A stretch of 64,000 nucleotides of DNA from Brucella anthropi ATCC 49188 (GCF_000017405.1 NC_009667.1:2032001-2096000), one strand, 5' to 3'. Positions 7,366-18,479 are shown, numbered from the stretch's first letter. Notes: generated from the letters alone by a model not told the origin. Program-made: numbers and translations.

Positions 7366-8226
7366 TCAGCGTGCGCGCAGATATCGCTCAGCAGCATAAA
7401 GCGAGATTGCAGCCGCATTCGATACATTGAGCGACTTGATTTCGCCCGGCATGTCGAGGCGGGCAAGCGCGGTGACTGTTTCGCGCGTCTTTTGACGCAG
7501 GCCTTTGCCTTCTGCACCCAGTACCAGGGCGATTCGTCCGCCGGACAAGGTGGCTTCCATTTCCTGCGGTCCTTCCGAATCAAGACCGATGGTCTGGAAC
7601 CCGAGGCTGTGCAGCTCTTCAATCGCTTCGGCCAGATTGCGCACTTCGATATGAGAGATCATTTCGAGTGCACCGGAGGCGGCCTTCGCCAGAACGCCGG
7701 TTTCCTGCGGGCTGTGACGGCTTGTCGTAATCAGCGCGCCAGCGCCGAAGGCGACGGCTGAACGCATGATAGCGCCGACATTGTGCGGATCGGTCACCTG
7801 ATCGAGAACGAGAAGCAGCGGGCTGTCCTTAAGTTCGGACAGTTTACGGGCGCGCAGCGGTTCAGCTTCTATCATGACGCCCTGATGGACGGCCTCGGAA
7901 CCGGTTTCCTTGTCGATATCGCGCGGATCAACGATTTCGACAGGGAAGGGGAGAGATTCAGCCTCTCCGATCTCAAGTCGGGCGAATCCGTTTCGTGTCG
8001 CGCGCATGCGCAATATTTTGCGTTCCGGGTTTTCCACGGCGGCGCGGACTGTATGCAGGCCATAAAGCCGTACGGTTCCCTCAGTCACGGCGCCTGCCGA
8101 AATGGAAGGACGCTGCGGTTTGCGCGGTGATTTGCCTTCGGTCACGGCCTTCTGGTCGCGATGCTGGCGGCGCAGGCGCGCATAATGAGAATCTTTTGGG
8201 GTGCGGGGCGAGTTTTGATCGGTCAT
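7366..8226 (-). CDS. rlmB: 23S rRNA (guanosine-2'-O-)-methyltransferase RlmB
   Basis: The 286-aa protein is a SpoU/TrmH-class SPOUT methyltransferase that uses SAM to methylate G2251 of 23S rRNA. The three family motifs are present: LDQVTDPHNVGAIMRSA, then ALVLGAEGKGL, then IKSLNVSNAAAISLYA at the C-terminus, where the knot forms. The basic N-terminal 60 residues vary in the family; a substrate-binding L30e-like domain follows (RLYGLHTVRAAVENP). The start at 8226 (MTDQNS) is chosen over an upstream in-frame codon because the upstream stretch is not family-like. Confidence 0.9.
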   Translation of the reverse strand: MTDQNSPRTPKDSHYARLRRQHRDQKAVTEGKSPRKPQRPSISAGAVTEGTVRLYGLHTVRAAVENPERKILRMRATRNGFARLEIGEAESLPFPVEIVDPRDIDKETGSEAVHQGVMIEAEPLRARKLSELKDSPLLLVLDQVTDPHNVGAIMRSAVAFGAGALITTSRHSPQETGVLAKAASGALEMISHIEVRNLAEAIEELHSLGFQTIGLDSEGPQEMEATLSGGRIALVLGAEGKGLRQKTRETVTALARLDMPGEIKSLNVSNAAAISLYAAERYLRAR

Positions 8227-8427
8227 GGCGTGCTTATAACTCTTTAGGTGAGCGGAAGATAGCGACTTCACCTGTGATTGCTATCAGGCTGTTCTGATTG
8301 CAAAATAATCTCTGATGGCTGGAAAATCCTGAGAAATGCGGGCGTTTGAGCCTATGGAACAGGAGCGTGGAAGAGGATCTTTCCACGACGTTGTGGACGG
8401 ACATGCATTCTTTTCGCTTTTACCCTG

Positions 8428-8456
8428 TTGACAGGGGATAAGCTTATCGTCATAAG
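8428..8456 (+). promoter_or_regulatory. Probable promoter of the tRNA-tufA unit
   Basis: TTGACA (8428-8433), a 17-bp spacer and CATAAG (8451-8456) are followed by a GC-rich stretch (gcccctcgcgg), a discriminator pattern typical of stringently controlled stable-RNA promoters. It sits in the 318-bp gene-free interval 8227-8544 ahead of tRNA-Tyr. I see nothing else certain in that interval. Confidence 0.5.
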
Positions 8457-8544
8457 GCCCCTCGCGGATCGACGGCTGGCCCGACAGTCAGCCAGAAGCC
8501 CCGCGGAAATGCCTAGTCGCTCGACTCTGCTGATAGTGATATCT

Positions 8545-8629
8545 GGAGGGATGCCCGAGTGGTTAAAGGGGACGGACTGTAAATCCGTTGGCTATGCCTA
8601 CGTTGGTTCAAATCCAACTCCCTCCACCA
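8545..8629 (+). tRNA. tRNA-Tyr (anticodon GTA)
   Basis: An 85-nt class II tRNA with acceptor stem ggaggga/tccctcc, a long variable arm, anticodon loop ctGTAaa and a T arm ggttcaaatcc. The CCA end is encoded (8627-8629). It forms one transcription unit with tRNA-Gly and tufA. Confidence 0.97.
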
Positions 8630-8653
8630 CTGTCGGATCAGAGTTAAGAGTGC

Positions 8654-8727
8654 GCGGGTATAGCTCAATGGTAGAGCAGCAGCCTTCCAAGCTGAATACG
8701 CGGGTTCGATTCCCGCTACCCGCTCCA
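8654..8727 (+). tRNA. tRNA-Gly (anticodon TCC)
   Basis: A 74-nt cloverleaf with acceptor stem gcgggta/tacccgc, anticodon loop ctTCCaa, T arm gggttcgattccc and encoded CCA. It follows tRNA-Tyr after 24 bp. The tRNA-Tyr, tRNA-Gly, tuf order is also found in enterobacteria, where tRNA-Thr genes flank it; those are absent here. Confidence 0.97.
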
Positions 8728-8866
8728 AATTTTTCAGAGCGGTTTGGCGTGTAAGGAATCATCGACGGGCGGTTCGCCGTTCCGTTTTGGCATAAATGCT
8801 GGCCCGGAAGCCAAAAGGCTTTTGTGCTGGCGCTTGAGCGGTTCTAGAACAAAGAGAACAACGGCG

Positions 8867-10042
<1,176 letters not shown>

Positions 10043-10107
10043 TCAATTTGACTGGCGGTTACGCCGCCAGTCTGGCATTCTGCCGATCAGGCATTGCAAT
10101 GCCGCAT

Positions 10108-10183
10108 AGGGGTATAGCTCAGTTGGTAGAGCGACGGTCTCCAAAACCGTAGGTCGCGGGTTCGAGCCCTGCTGCCCCTGCCA
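10108..10183 (+). tRNA. tRNA-Trp (anticodon CCA)
   Basis: A 76-nt cloverleaf with acceptor stem aggggta/tgcccct (one G-T pair), anticodon loop ctCCAaa, T arm cgggttcgagccc(tg), discriminator G and an encoded CCA. It lies 65 bp after tufA and is followed by a terminator. Confidence 0.97.
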
Positions 10184-10189
10184 TTTTAT

Positions 10190-10229
10190 AACGGGTGCTC
10201 ATGGCTTGACTATGGGCGCCCGTTTTCTA
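10190..10229 (+). terminator. Terminator after tRNA-Trp
   Basis: A 13-bp stem with a few G-T pairs, aacgggtgctcat (10190-10202) with atgggcgcccgtt (10212-10224), is followed by ttctat. It separates the tRNA-tufA unit from secE-nusG. Confidence 0.75.
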
Positions 10230-10442
10230 TATTATAAGTTAGGCGGCAATCTATGCCGCCTTACCTTTTCGACGGTGGCGCAGGCTTCGGCAAGGCGACG
10301 TCGTTGAAAATGATAATTCCCTGCGGGATTTGTTGGCCGGGTAGGGAAGGATCGCCGCCGCACGATTGGATGGTGCGCCGAGTGATATTCGCAAGGATCG
10401 GATTTCCGATAAGCCTGTATGGTATTCTTTTAACCTTTGGGC

Positions 10443-10471
10443 TTGTTTTTTTCGGGAATCGATTCTATGTA
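10443..10471 (+). promoter_or_regulatory. Possible secE-nusG promoter
   Basis: TTGTTT (10443-10448), a 17-bp spacer and TATGTA (10466-10471), extended to CTATGT, fit the alphaproteobacterial housekeeping pattern. It lies in the 420-bp gene-free interval 10184-10603. The rest of that interval, apart from the terminator, shows nothing I can name. Confidence 0.4.
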
Positions 10472-10603
10472 GCGTCAACAGACACGCGGCGCGTGGGGCT
10501 GAATTTTCAGCTTTGCGTGCCGTATACGCGTGACTTCAGGCTTCTGATTCGTTTCGACGGGTTAGGGTTTGGGGGTAGCGCCGGATCAATGACAGAGCGG
10601 CAG

Positions 10604-10804
10604 ATGGCATCCAAAACGAATCCGATCACCTTTTTTCAGCAGGTTCGCGCCGAAACGGCGAAGGTGACCTGGCCTACACGGCGTGAAACGGTCATCTCCA
10701 CCATTATGGTGGTGATTATGGCGTTTCTGGCTGCCGCGTTCTTTTTTCTTGCCGACCAGCTTATGGCCTATGGCGTAGAATTTATTCTCGGCCTTGGTCG
10801 ATAA
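10604..10804 (+). CDS. secE: Preprotein translocase subunit SecE
   Basis: The 66-aa protein has the short single-helix form of SecE usual outside enterobacteria. An amphipathic segment (FFQQVRAETAKVTWPTRRET) is followed by one transmembrane helix (about residues 30-52). It clamps SecY in the inner membrane. The frame is open upstream for over 100 codons, but the SecE family begins at MASKTNP. It is co-transcribed with nusG, 22 bp downstream. Confidence 0.95.
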   Translation: MASKTNPITFFQQVRAETAKVTWPTRRETVISTIMVVIMAFLAAAFFFLADQLMAYGVEFILGLGR

Positions 10805-10826
10805 GTTAGGATTGGGGAGTTTTTAG

Positions 10827-11354
10827 ATGACGGCGCGCTGGTACATCGTTCACGCCTATTCCAATTTCGAAAAGAAGGTCGCCGAGGATATCGAAGCCAA
10901 GGCGAAGCAGAAGGGTCTGTCCGAGCTGATCGAGCAGATCGTTGTGCCGACCGAGAAGATCGTTGAAGTGCGCCGCGGCCGCAAGGTTGACGCAGAGCGC
11001 AAGTTCTTCCCGGGTTACGTGCTGGTTCGTGCAACCCTCACGGATGCCGTCTTCTCGCTTATCAAGAATACCCCGAAAGTCACCGGTTTCCTTGGCGATT
11101 CCAAGCCTGTTCCGGTTTCCCAGAAGGAAGTCGACCAGATTCTGAACCAGGTTCAGGATGGTGTCGAACGTCCAAAGACTTCGGTATCCTTCGAGATTGG
11201 CGAAAACGTTCGCGTTTCCGATGGTCCGTTCGCTTCGTTCAACGGCATCGTTCAGGAAGTCGACGAAGAGCGTGCGCGTCTCAAGGTTGAGGTTTCCATC
11301 TTCGGGCGCGCAACGCCTGTGGATCTGGAATACGGTCAGGTCGACAAGCTCTGA
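10827..11354 (+). CDS. nusG: Transcription termination/antitermination factor NusG
   Basis: The 175-aa protein has an N-terminal NGN domain (RWYIVHAYSNFEKKVAEDIE) that contacts RNA polymerase and a C-terminal KOW domain (GENVRVSDGPFASFNGIVQE) that contacts Rho or S10. It is full length for the family. GGGGAG upstream of the ATG supports the start. It follows secE closely. Confidence 0.97.
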   Translation: MTARWYIVHAYSNFEKKVAEDIEAKAKQKGLSELIEQIVVPTEKIVEVRRGRKVDAERKFFPGYVLVRATLTDAVFSLIKNTPKVTGFLGDSKPVPVSQKEVDQILNQVQDGVERPKTSVSFEIGENVRVSDGPFASFNGIVQEVDEERARLKVEVSIFGRATPVDLEYGQVDKL

Positions 11355-11374
11355 TCGTTTTGCCCGCAAGGGCA

Positions 11375-11531
11375 TTCACCCTGACCGAATTTCGGGCAGG
11401 GTGAAATGGTGGAAGGGAAGGCGGCTTAGCCGGTCGTCGAGCTCCGAACCACCGAACTGCCCGCCAGTTCAGCTGGCGTCAGTCGAGAGCCGGAGTTTCC
11501 GGCATTAATCGAGAAAGCCGGATTTTCCGGC
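11375..11531 (+). promoter_or_regulatory. Structured leader before rplK, with twin hairpins
   Basis: The 198-bp gap between nusG and rplK contains four hairpins: ttcaccctg/cagggtgaa (11375-11405), cgccag/ctggcg (11462-11478), and two near-identical 6-bp stems gccgga/tccggc (11489-11503 and 11517-11531). L1 is known to repress the L11 operon through a leader site in other bacteria; which of these hairpins would serve is not clear. Confidence 0.45.
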
Positions 11532-11552
11532 AAATTAAAAAGGCAGAAAGCA

Positions 11553-11981
11553 ATGGCTAAGAAAATTGCAGGCCAGCTTAAGCTCCAGGTAGCGGCAGGT
11601 GCGGCCAATCCGTCGCCCCCGATCGGTCCGGCCCTGGGTCAGCGCGGCATCAACATCATGGAATTCTGCAAGGCGTTCAACGCTGCCTCGCAGGAAATGG
11701 AAAAGGGTTCGCCGATTCCAGTCGTGATCACCTATTACCAGGACAAGTCTTTCACTTTTGTGATGAAGACCCCTCCGGTGACCTACTTCCTCAAGAAGGC
11801 CGCTAACCTCAAGTCCGGTTCGAAGACCCCGGGCAAGGCGAGCGCCGGCACGATCTCCCGCGACAAGGTTCGCACGATCGCTGAAGCGAAGATGAAGGAT
11901 CTGAACGCCGCTGATATTGAAGCAGCGATGCGCATGATCGAAGGTTCTGCCCGTTCGATGGGCCTGGAAGTGGTGGGCTGA
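11553..11981 (+). CDS. rplK: Large ribosomal subunit protein uL11
   Basis: The 142-aa protein binds the GTPase-associated centre of 23S rRNA and is needed for ppGpp synthesis by RelA on stalled ribosomes. The N-terminal domain carries the Pro-rich motif [21 protein letters not shown], the C-terminal domain the RNA-binding helix with GTISRDKV. It starts the L11-L1 pair; rplA follows after 4 bp. Confidence 0.98.
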   Translation: MAKKIAGQLKLQVAAGAANPSPPIGPALGQRGINIMEFCKAFNAASQEMEKGSPIPVVITYYQDKSFTFVMKTPPVTYFLKKAANLKSGSKTPGKASAGTISRDKVRTIAEAKMKDLNAADIEAAMRMIEGSARSMGLEVVG

Positions 11982-11985
11982 GACG

Positions 11986-12687
11986 ATGGCGAAGATTTCC
12001 AAGCGCATTAACAAGATCCGTGAAGGCGTCGATCGCAACAAGCTGTACGATCTGTCGGCTGCTATCGGCCTCGTCAAGGAACGTGCTGTCGCCAAGTTCG
12101 ATGAAACCATCGAAATCGCGATGAACCTCGGCGTCGATCCGCGTCACGCTGACCAGATGGTTCGCGGCGTTGTCAACCTGCCGAATGGCACGGGCCGTAC
12201 GGTTCGCGTTGCTGTTTTCGCTCGCGGCGACAAGGCTGAAGAAGCCAAGAAGGCTGGCGCCGACATCGTCGGTGCGGAAGAACTGTTCGAAATCGTCAAT
12301 GGCGGCAAGATCGACTTCGATCGCTGCATTGCAACCCCGGACATGATGCCGCTCGTTGGCCGTCTCGGTAAGGTTCTCGGCCCGCGTGGCATGATGCCTA
12401 ACCCGAAGGTTGGCACCGTCACCACCGACGTTGCAGCCGCTGTTGCTGCTTCCAAGGGCGGTGCAGTCGAATTCCGCGTCGAGAAGGCTGGTATCATCCA
12501 TGCCGGTATCGGCAAGGTTTCCTTCGACAATGCCAAGCTCGAAGAAAACATCAAGGCTTTCGCTGACGCTGTCATCAAGGCAAAGCCGTCGGCTGCCAAG
12601 GGTGAATACGTCAAGCGCGTATCGCTTTCCTCGACCATGGGCGTTGGCGTCAAGGTCGATCCGGCAACCGTCAAGGTCGTCGCCTAA
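11986..12687 (+). CDS. rplA: Large ribosomal subunit protein uL1
   Basis: The 233-aa protein forms the L1 stalk and helps release E-site tRNA; in many bacteria it also represses its own operon. The signature [11 protein letters not shown] is present (about residues 136-146), with the conserved start [13 protein letters not shown]. It is translationally close to rplK. A long structured gap follows before rplJ. Confidence 0.98.
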   Translation: MAKISKRINKIREGVDRNKLYDLSAAIGLVKERAVAKFDETIEIAMNLGVDPRHADQMVRGVVNLPNGTGRTVRVAVFARGDKAEEAKKAGADIVGAEELFEIVNGGKIDFDRCIATPDMMPLVGRLGKVLGPRGMMPNPKVGTVTTDVAAAVAASKGGAVEFRVEKAGIIHAGIGKVSFDNAKLEENIKAFADAVIKAKPSAAKGEYVKRVSLSSTMGVGVKVDPATVKVVA

Positions 12688-12698
12688 GTTTTCATGGG

Positions 12699-12866
12699 CT
12701 CCGGTTCGCCGGAGTCCAAGCCTTCCTGGTTTGGGAGGCGTGGCTGCCAGCCAGTCCTGTAAAGCAGGGCGAAAGGCAAAAATTCCGGATCGCAAGATCC
12801 GGATAGCCGGACGAAAGTCCGGTTATCCTGTCCGAGATTGCAGGCGGATCATCATCTTCGGATGAT
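12699..12866 (+). promoter_or_regulatory. Cluster of tetraloop hairpins between rplA and rplJ
   Basis: Four short perfect hairpins with stable tetraloops occur in 168 bp: ctccgg-TTCG-ccggag (12699-12714), tccggatc-GCAA-gatccgga (12784-12803), ccggac-GAAA-gtccgg (12807-12822) and atcatc-TTCG-gatgat (12851-12866). They lie at the 5' side of the 391-bp gap. They may end or process the rplKA transcript, or lead into the rplJL leader. Confidence 0.55.
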
Positions 12867-12944
12867 TGTCCTTAAACATGTGGCCTGCATGAGACGTGGA
12901 ATAACCCTGTTTCGCGTGAATACGCATGCAAGGTTTGAACCGTA

Positions 12945-13063
12945 GTTGCCTTTGAGTGACGCCTGGCTTCCAGGATAGCTGAAGGGGACAGGATCCTCGA
13001 ACGTCGGGCTGACTGTGAAGTTCGTCCGGCAAAGGCAACCCGGCAGGGCCATGTGGTCCTGCC
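12945..13063 (+). promoter_or_regulatory. L10-type leader upstream of rplJL
   Basis: A perfect 9-bp long-range helix, gttgccttt (12945-12953) with aaaggcaac (13031-13039), encloses a 77-nt domain containing a further hairpin (cctgg-ctt-ccagg, 12962-12974). Just downstream is a 9-bp hairpin with an ATGT loop (13042-13063), ending a few bases before the rplJ ribosome-binding site. This matches the layout of L10 leaders, where the L10-L12 complex binds and represses translation. Assignment to the known RNA family is inference. Confidence 0.6.
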
Positions 13064-13078
13064 TACTGGAGAGAGACA

Positions 13079-13597
13079 GTGGATAGAGCGGAAAAACGCG
13101 AATTTGTCTCGTGGCTGAACGGCGCTTTTAAAGAGTCCGGTTCGGTCGTCGTGGCCCACTATACCGGTCTCACCGTTGCGCAGATGAGTGATCTTCGCTC
13201 GAAGATGCGTGATGCAGGTGGGTCCGTTAAAGTCGCGAAAAACCGCCTTGCCAAGATCGCTCTTCAGGGCACGGAATCGGAAGGCATTTCTGATCTGTTT
13301 ACAGGTCAGACGGTTGTTGCTTACGCAAACGACCCGATTGCTGCTCCGAAAGTAGCCGTCGAATTCGCCAAGGCTAACGACAAGCTCGTTATCCTCGGTG
13401 GTGCAATGGGTGCAACGACGCTTAACGCCGATGGCGTCAAGTCGCTTGCTTCGCTCCCGTCGCTCGACGAACTGCGCGCAAAGCTGGTTGGAATGATCCA
13501 GACCCCGGCTCAGCGTCTCGCAGTACTTACCAGCGCACCAGCGGGCCAGATCGCTCGCGTTATTGGCGCGCACGCCCGGAAGAACGAGGCGGCGTAA
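13079..13597 (+). CDS. rplJ: Large ribosomal subunit protein uL10
   Basis: The 172-aa protein is the base of the L7/L12 stalk. The N-terminal RNA-binding domain has [15 protein letters not shown] and [13 protein letters not shown]; the C-terminal helix holds the L12-dimer binding sites. It starts with GTG at 13079 ([14 protein letters not shown]), preceded by GGAGAGAG. It is co-transcribed with rplL and probably autoregulated through the leader upstream. Confidence 0.97.
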   Translation: MDRAEKREFVSWLNGAFKESGSVVVAHYTGLTVAQMSDLRSKMRDAGGSVKVAKNRLAKIALQGTESEGISDLFTGQTVVAYANDPIAAPKVAVEFAKANDKLVILGGAMGATTLNADGVKSLASLPSLDELRAKLVGMIQTPAQRLAVLTSAPAGQIARVIGAHARKNEAA

Positions 13598-13649
13598 GGC
13601 CGTTTTTCGCTGTCAATTGTTCAAACCTTGAAACTAAGGAAATACCAAA

Positions 13650-14024
13650 ATGGCTGATCTCGCAAAGATCGTTGACGACCTGTCGGCACTGACCGTTCTC
13701 GAAGCTGCAGAGCTTTCGAAGCTTCTCGAAGAGAAGTGGGGCGTTTCGGCTGCTGCTCCTGTTGCAGTTGCTGCTGCTGGTGGCGCTGCTCCTGCCGCTG
13801 CTGCTGAAGAAAAGACCGAATTCGACGTCGTTCTCGCTGACGGCGGCGCTAACAAGATCAACGTGATCAAGGAAGTGCGCGCAATCACCGGTCTCGGCCT
13901 CAAGGAAGCCAAGGACCTGGTCGAAGGCGCTCCGAAGGCTGTCAAGGAAGGCGCTTCGAAGGACGAAGCTGAGAAGATCAAGGCACAGCTCGAAGCTGCT
14001 GGCGCCAAGGTCGAACTCAAGTAA
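13650..14024 (+). CDS. rplL: Large ribosomal subunit protein bL12 (L7/L12)
   Basis: The 124-aa acidic stalk protein recruits translational GTPases. It has the N-terminal dimerisation region, an Ala-rich hinge (about residues 35-55, [17 protein letters not shown]) and the C-terminal domain ending in [10 protein letters not shown]. It lies 52 bp after rplJ; a strong hairpin follows its stop. Confidence 0.98.
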   Translation: MADLAKIVDDLSALTVLEAAELSKLLEEKWGVSAAAPVAVAAAGGAAPAAAAEEKTEFDVVLADGGANKINVIKEVRAITGLGLKEAKDLVEGAPKAVKEGASKDEAEKIKAQLEAAGAKVELK

Positions 14025-14036
14025 GTTCGGACTATT

Positions 14037-14062
14037 CTGGCGGATGGTTTTCCATCCGCCAG
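14037..14062 (+). promoter_or_regulatory. Strong hairpin between rplL and rpoB (attenuator or processing site)
   Basis: A perfect 11-bp stem, ctggcggatgg/ccatccgccag, with a TTTT loop begins 13 bp after the rplL stop. No T-tract follows, so it is not a canonical terminator. The 314-bp gap also has a small aacggg/cccgtt hairpin near 14140. In E. coli the corresponding gap holds an attenuator and an RNase III site that set the ratio of ribosomal protein to polymerase; the same use here is inferred. Confidence 0.55.
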
Positions 14063-14338
14063 TTCCCGCCGGACTTTCCTGGTGGGTCGGATGACTGGAA
14101 CCCTTTTCCTGAGTGCCGGACGGCTTTCAGGAAACGGGTTTTAGCCCGTTAAGAGCGCCGCGTGCCGGTAACGATGCGGAAGGCAGCTCTGGAAAGTTTG
14201 CACATGATCCTTTTCGATCCATCCGATCTGAAGGGGCCGATCTGAAGGACCATGTGCTCGAAGGACCGCCGAAGGGCGGCGCATGATAAAGGCCGCAAGG
14301 CGTGAGCAAGCCGCAAGGCTATAGAACGAGGAGCGACG

Positions 14339-17300
14339 ATGGCTCAGACCCATTCATTCAATGGTCGCAAGCGCGTACGCAAATTTTTCGGCAAGATCCC
14401 AGAGGTCGCCGAGATGCCGAACCTTATCGAGGTTCAAAAGGCATCTTACGACCAGTTCCTTATGGTTGAAGAACCATCCGGTGGGCGTTCTGACGAGGGT
14501 TTGCAGGCGGTTTTCAAGTCTGTTTTCCCAATTCAGGATTTCTCCGGCGCTTCAATGCTCGAATTCGTTCGCTACGAATTCGACGCACCAAAATTCGACG
14601 TTGACGAATGCCGTCAGCGCGATCTGACGTATTCGGCGCCACTCAAGGTGACGCTGCGTCTTATCGTGTTCGATATTGACGAAGATACCGGCGCGAAGTC
14701 GATCAAGGACATCAAGGAGCAGGATGTCTACATGGGCGATATGCCGCTCATGACCGACAACGGCACCTTCATCGTCAATGGCACCGAGCGCGTGATCGTT
14801 TCGCAGATGCACCGTTCGCCGGGCGTCTTCTTCGACCACGACAAGGGCAAGACCCATTCTTCGGGCAAGCTCCTGTTCGCCGCGCGCGTCATTCCTTACC
14901 GCGGTTCCTGGCTCGATATCGAGTTCGATTCCAAGGACATCGTCTACGCACGTATCGACCGCCGCCGCAAGCTGCCGGCCACCACGCTGCTGATGGCTCT
15001 CGGCATGGACGGCGAAGACATTCTGTCGACGTTCTACAAGACTGTCACCTATACGCGTGACGGCGACAACTGGCGCATCCCGTATTCGGCTGACCGCTTC
15101 AAGGGCATGAAGATCATCTCCGATCTCATCGATGCGGACACCGGTGAAGTCGTTCTTGAAGCTGGCAAGAAGCTGACCGCCCGTTCGGCCAAGCAGCTTG
15201 CTGAAAAGGGCCTCAAGGCCATCAAGGCGACGGAAGACGATCTGTTCGGTTCGTATCTTGCGGAAGATGTCGTCAATTACGCAACCGGCGAGATTTATCT
15301 CGAAGCTGGTGACGAAATCGACGAGAAGGTCCTCAAGACTCTGATCGACACCGGCGAGACGGAAATCAACGTCCTCGACATCGATCATATCAACATCGGT
15401 GGCTACATCCGCAACACGCTGGCTGTCGACAAGAACGAAAGCCGTCAGGAAGCCCTGTTCGACATCTATCGCGTCATGCGTCCGGGCGAACCGCCTACGA
15501 TGGATTCCGCCGAAGCGATGTTCAACTCGCTGTTCTTCGACGCTGAGCGTTACGACCTTTCGGCCGTTGGTCGCGTCAAGATGAACATGCGTCTGGATCT
15601 CGACGCGGAAGATACCGTGCGCGTTCTGCGCAAGGAAGACATCCTGGCCGTGGTCAAGATGCTGGTGGAACTGCGCGACGGTCGCGGCGAAATCGACGAC
15701 ATCGACAATCTCGGCAACCGCCGTGTGCGTTCGGTCGGCGAACTGATGGAAAATCAGTATCGCGTCGGTCTGCTCCGTATGGAGCGCGCGATCAAGGAAC
15801 GTATGTCCTCGATCGAAATCGACACGGTCATGCCGCAGGATTTGATCAACGCGAAGCCGGCTGCTGCAGCCGTGCGCGAGTTCTTCGGTTCCTCGCAGCT
15901 GTCGCAGTTCATGGATCAGACCAACCCGCTTTCGGAAATCACCCACAAGCGCCGTCTCTCGGCTCTTGGACCGGGCGGTCTGACCCGCGAGCGCGCTGGC
16001 TTCGAAGTCCGCGACGTGCATCCGACCCACTATGGCCGTATCTGCCCGATTGAAACGCCGGAAGGCCCGAATATCGGTCTGATCAACTCGCTTGCAACTT
16101 TTGCCCGCGTCAACAAGTACGGCTTCATCGAAAGCCCGTACCGCAAGGTTGTCGACGGCAAGGTAACGAACGACGTTGTCTATCTGTCGGCGATGGAAGA
16201 AGCCAAGCACTCGGTTGCGCAGGCTAACGTCGAGCTGGACGAGCGGGGCGGTTTCGTTGACGAATTCGTCATCTGCCGTCATGCAGGCGAAGTGATGATG
16301 GCTCCGCGTGAAAACGTGGATCTGATGGACGTGTCGCCGAAGCAGCTCGTTTCGGTTGCTGCGGCTCTCATCCCGTTCCTTGAAAACGACGACGCCAACC
16401 GCGCTCTCATGGGCTCGAACATGCAGCGTCAGGCTGTGCCGCTCGTTCGCGCAGAAGCGCCGTTCGTCGGTACGGGCATGGAAGCTGTCGTTGCGCGTGA
16501 CTCCGGTGCCGCTATTGCAGCACGCCGTGGCGGTGTGGTCGATCAGGTTGATGCAACGCGTATCGTTATCCGTGCGACTGAAGATCTCGATCCGTCCAAG
16601 TCGGGCGTCGATATCTATCGCCTGATGAAGTTCCAGCGTTCGAACCAGAACACCTGCATCAATCAGCGTCCGCTCGTACGCGTTGGCGATCCCATCCAGA
16701 AGGGTGACATCATCGCTGACGGTCCGTCGACGGATCTGGGCGATCTGGCTCTCGGCCGTAACGTGCTCGTCGCGTTCATGCCGTGGAACGGCTACAACTA
16801 CGAAGATTCGATCCTTCTTTCCGAGAAGATCGTTTCGGACGACGTGTTCACTTCGATCCATATCGAGGAATTCGAAGTAGCTGCCCGCGACACCAAGCTT
16901 GGACCTGAGGAAATCACTCGCGATATTCCGAACGTTTCGGAAGAAGCGCTGAAGAATCTCGACGAAGCCGGTATCGTGTACATCGGTGCCGAAGTGCATC
17001 CTGGCGACATTCTTGTCGGCAAGATCACGCCGAAGGGTGAAAGCCCGATGACGCCGGAAGAGAAGCTCCTGCGCGCCATCTTCGGTGAAAAGGCATCGGA
17101 CGTCCGTGACACCTCCATGCGTATGCCGCCCGGAACCTACGGTACGGTTGTGGAAGTTCGCGTTTTCAATCGCCACGGCGTTGAAAAGGACGAACGCGCC
17201 ATGGCTATCGAGCGCGAGGAAATCGAGCGTCTCGCCAAGGACCGTGACGACGAACAGGCTATCCTGGATCGCAACGTCTATGGCCGTCTTGCCGACATGA

Positions 17301-18472
17301 TCGATGGCAAGGTCGCTGCAGCGGGTCCGAAGGGCTTCAAGAAGGGCTCGACGATCACCCGTGAACTGATGACCGAATATCCGCGGTCGCAGTGGTGGCA
17401 GTTTGCTGTCGACGACGAGAAGCTCCAGGGCGAACTTGAAGCTCTGCGTGGCCAGTATGACGAATCCAAGAAGCTGCTCGAAGCACGCTTCATGGACAAG
17501 GTCGAGAAGGTACAGCGCGGCGACGAGATGCCTCCAGGCGTCATGAAGATGGTCAAGGTCTTTGTCGCTGTGAAGCGCAAGATCCAGCCAGGCGACAAGA
17601 TGGCTGGCCGTCACGGCAACAAGGGTGTGGTTTCCCGCATTCTGCCAGTCGAGGACATGCCGTTCCTCGAAGACGGTACGCATGCCGACATCGTGTTGAA
17701 CCCGCTTGGCGTTCCGAGCCGTATGAATGTGGGCCAGATTCTGGAAACCCACCTCGGCTGGGCATGCGCTGGCATGGGCAAGAAGATCGGTGAGCTCATC
17801 GACGTTTATCGCAAGACGGCCAATATCGAGCCGCTGCGCGATACGCTGGAGCACATCTATCCGGACAACGACCGCAACGAACCGGTCCGGTCTTATGACG
17901 ACGATTCCGTCCTCATGCTGGCCAACCAGGTGAAGCGCGGCGTGTCGATCGCAACGCCGGTCTTCGACGGTGCGGTGGAAGCCGACATCAACGCGATGCT
18001 GACGGATGCGGGTCTTGCAACGTCTGGTCAGTCGACGCTTTACGATGGCCGTACGGGTGAGCCGTTCGACCGTCAGGTGACCATGGGCTACATCTATATG
18101 TTGAAGCTCCACCACCTGGTCGACGACAAGATCCACGCACGTTCGATCGGACCTTACTCGCTCGTTACGCAGCAGCCTCTGGGTGGTAAGGCTCAGTTCG
18201 GTGGCCAGCGCTTCGGCGAAATGGAGGTCTGGGCTCTGGAAGCATACGGTGCGGCTTATACGCTGCAGGAAATGCTGACCGTCAAGTCGGACGACGTGGC
18301 AGGCCGTACCAAGGTCTACGAAGCGATCGTGCGCGGCGACGACACGTTCGAAGCAGGCATTCCGGAGAGCTTCAACGTTCTCGTAAAGGAAATGCGTTCG
18401 CTCGGTCTCAATGTCGAGCTGGACGATACACGCGACGAACAGCAGCAGGCCCTGCCTGACGCAGCGGAATAA
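14339..18472 (+). CDS. rpoB: DNA-directed RNA polymerase beta subunit
   Basis: The 1377-aa subunit forms, with beta', the catalytic centre of RNA polymerase. Length equals that usual in Brucella. The rifampicin region [19 protein letters not shown] and [13 protein letters not shown] has the wild-type residues of the family, so no target-site resistance is visible. Other landmarks: [24 protein letters not shown] and [19 protein letters not shown] near the C-terminus. ATG at 14339 is preceded by GAGGAGCG. It is followed by rpoC after 203 bp. Confidence 0.99.
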
Positions 18473-18479
18473 AGCTCAA

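Noticed and set aside
10253..10603. Open frame upstream of and in phase with secE
   Set aside because: SecE homology begins only at MASKTNP (10604), and the upstream residues look like translated promoter region.
14552..18136. A 1194-codon open frame on the minus strand opposite rpoB (and similar ones opposite rpoC and rpsL-fusA, up to 1063 codons)
   Set aside because: They mirror strongly codon-biased, high-GC3 genes on the plus strand, have no family resemblance, and the plus-strand proteins are unmistakable.
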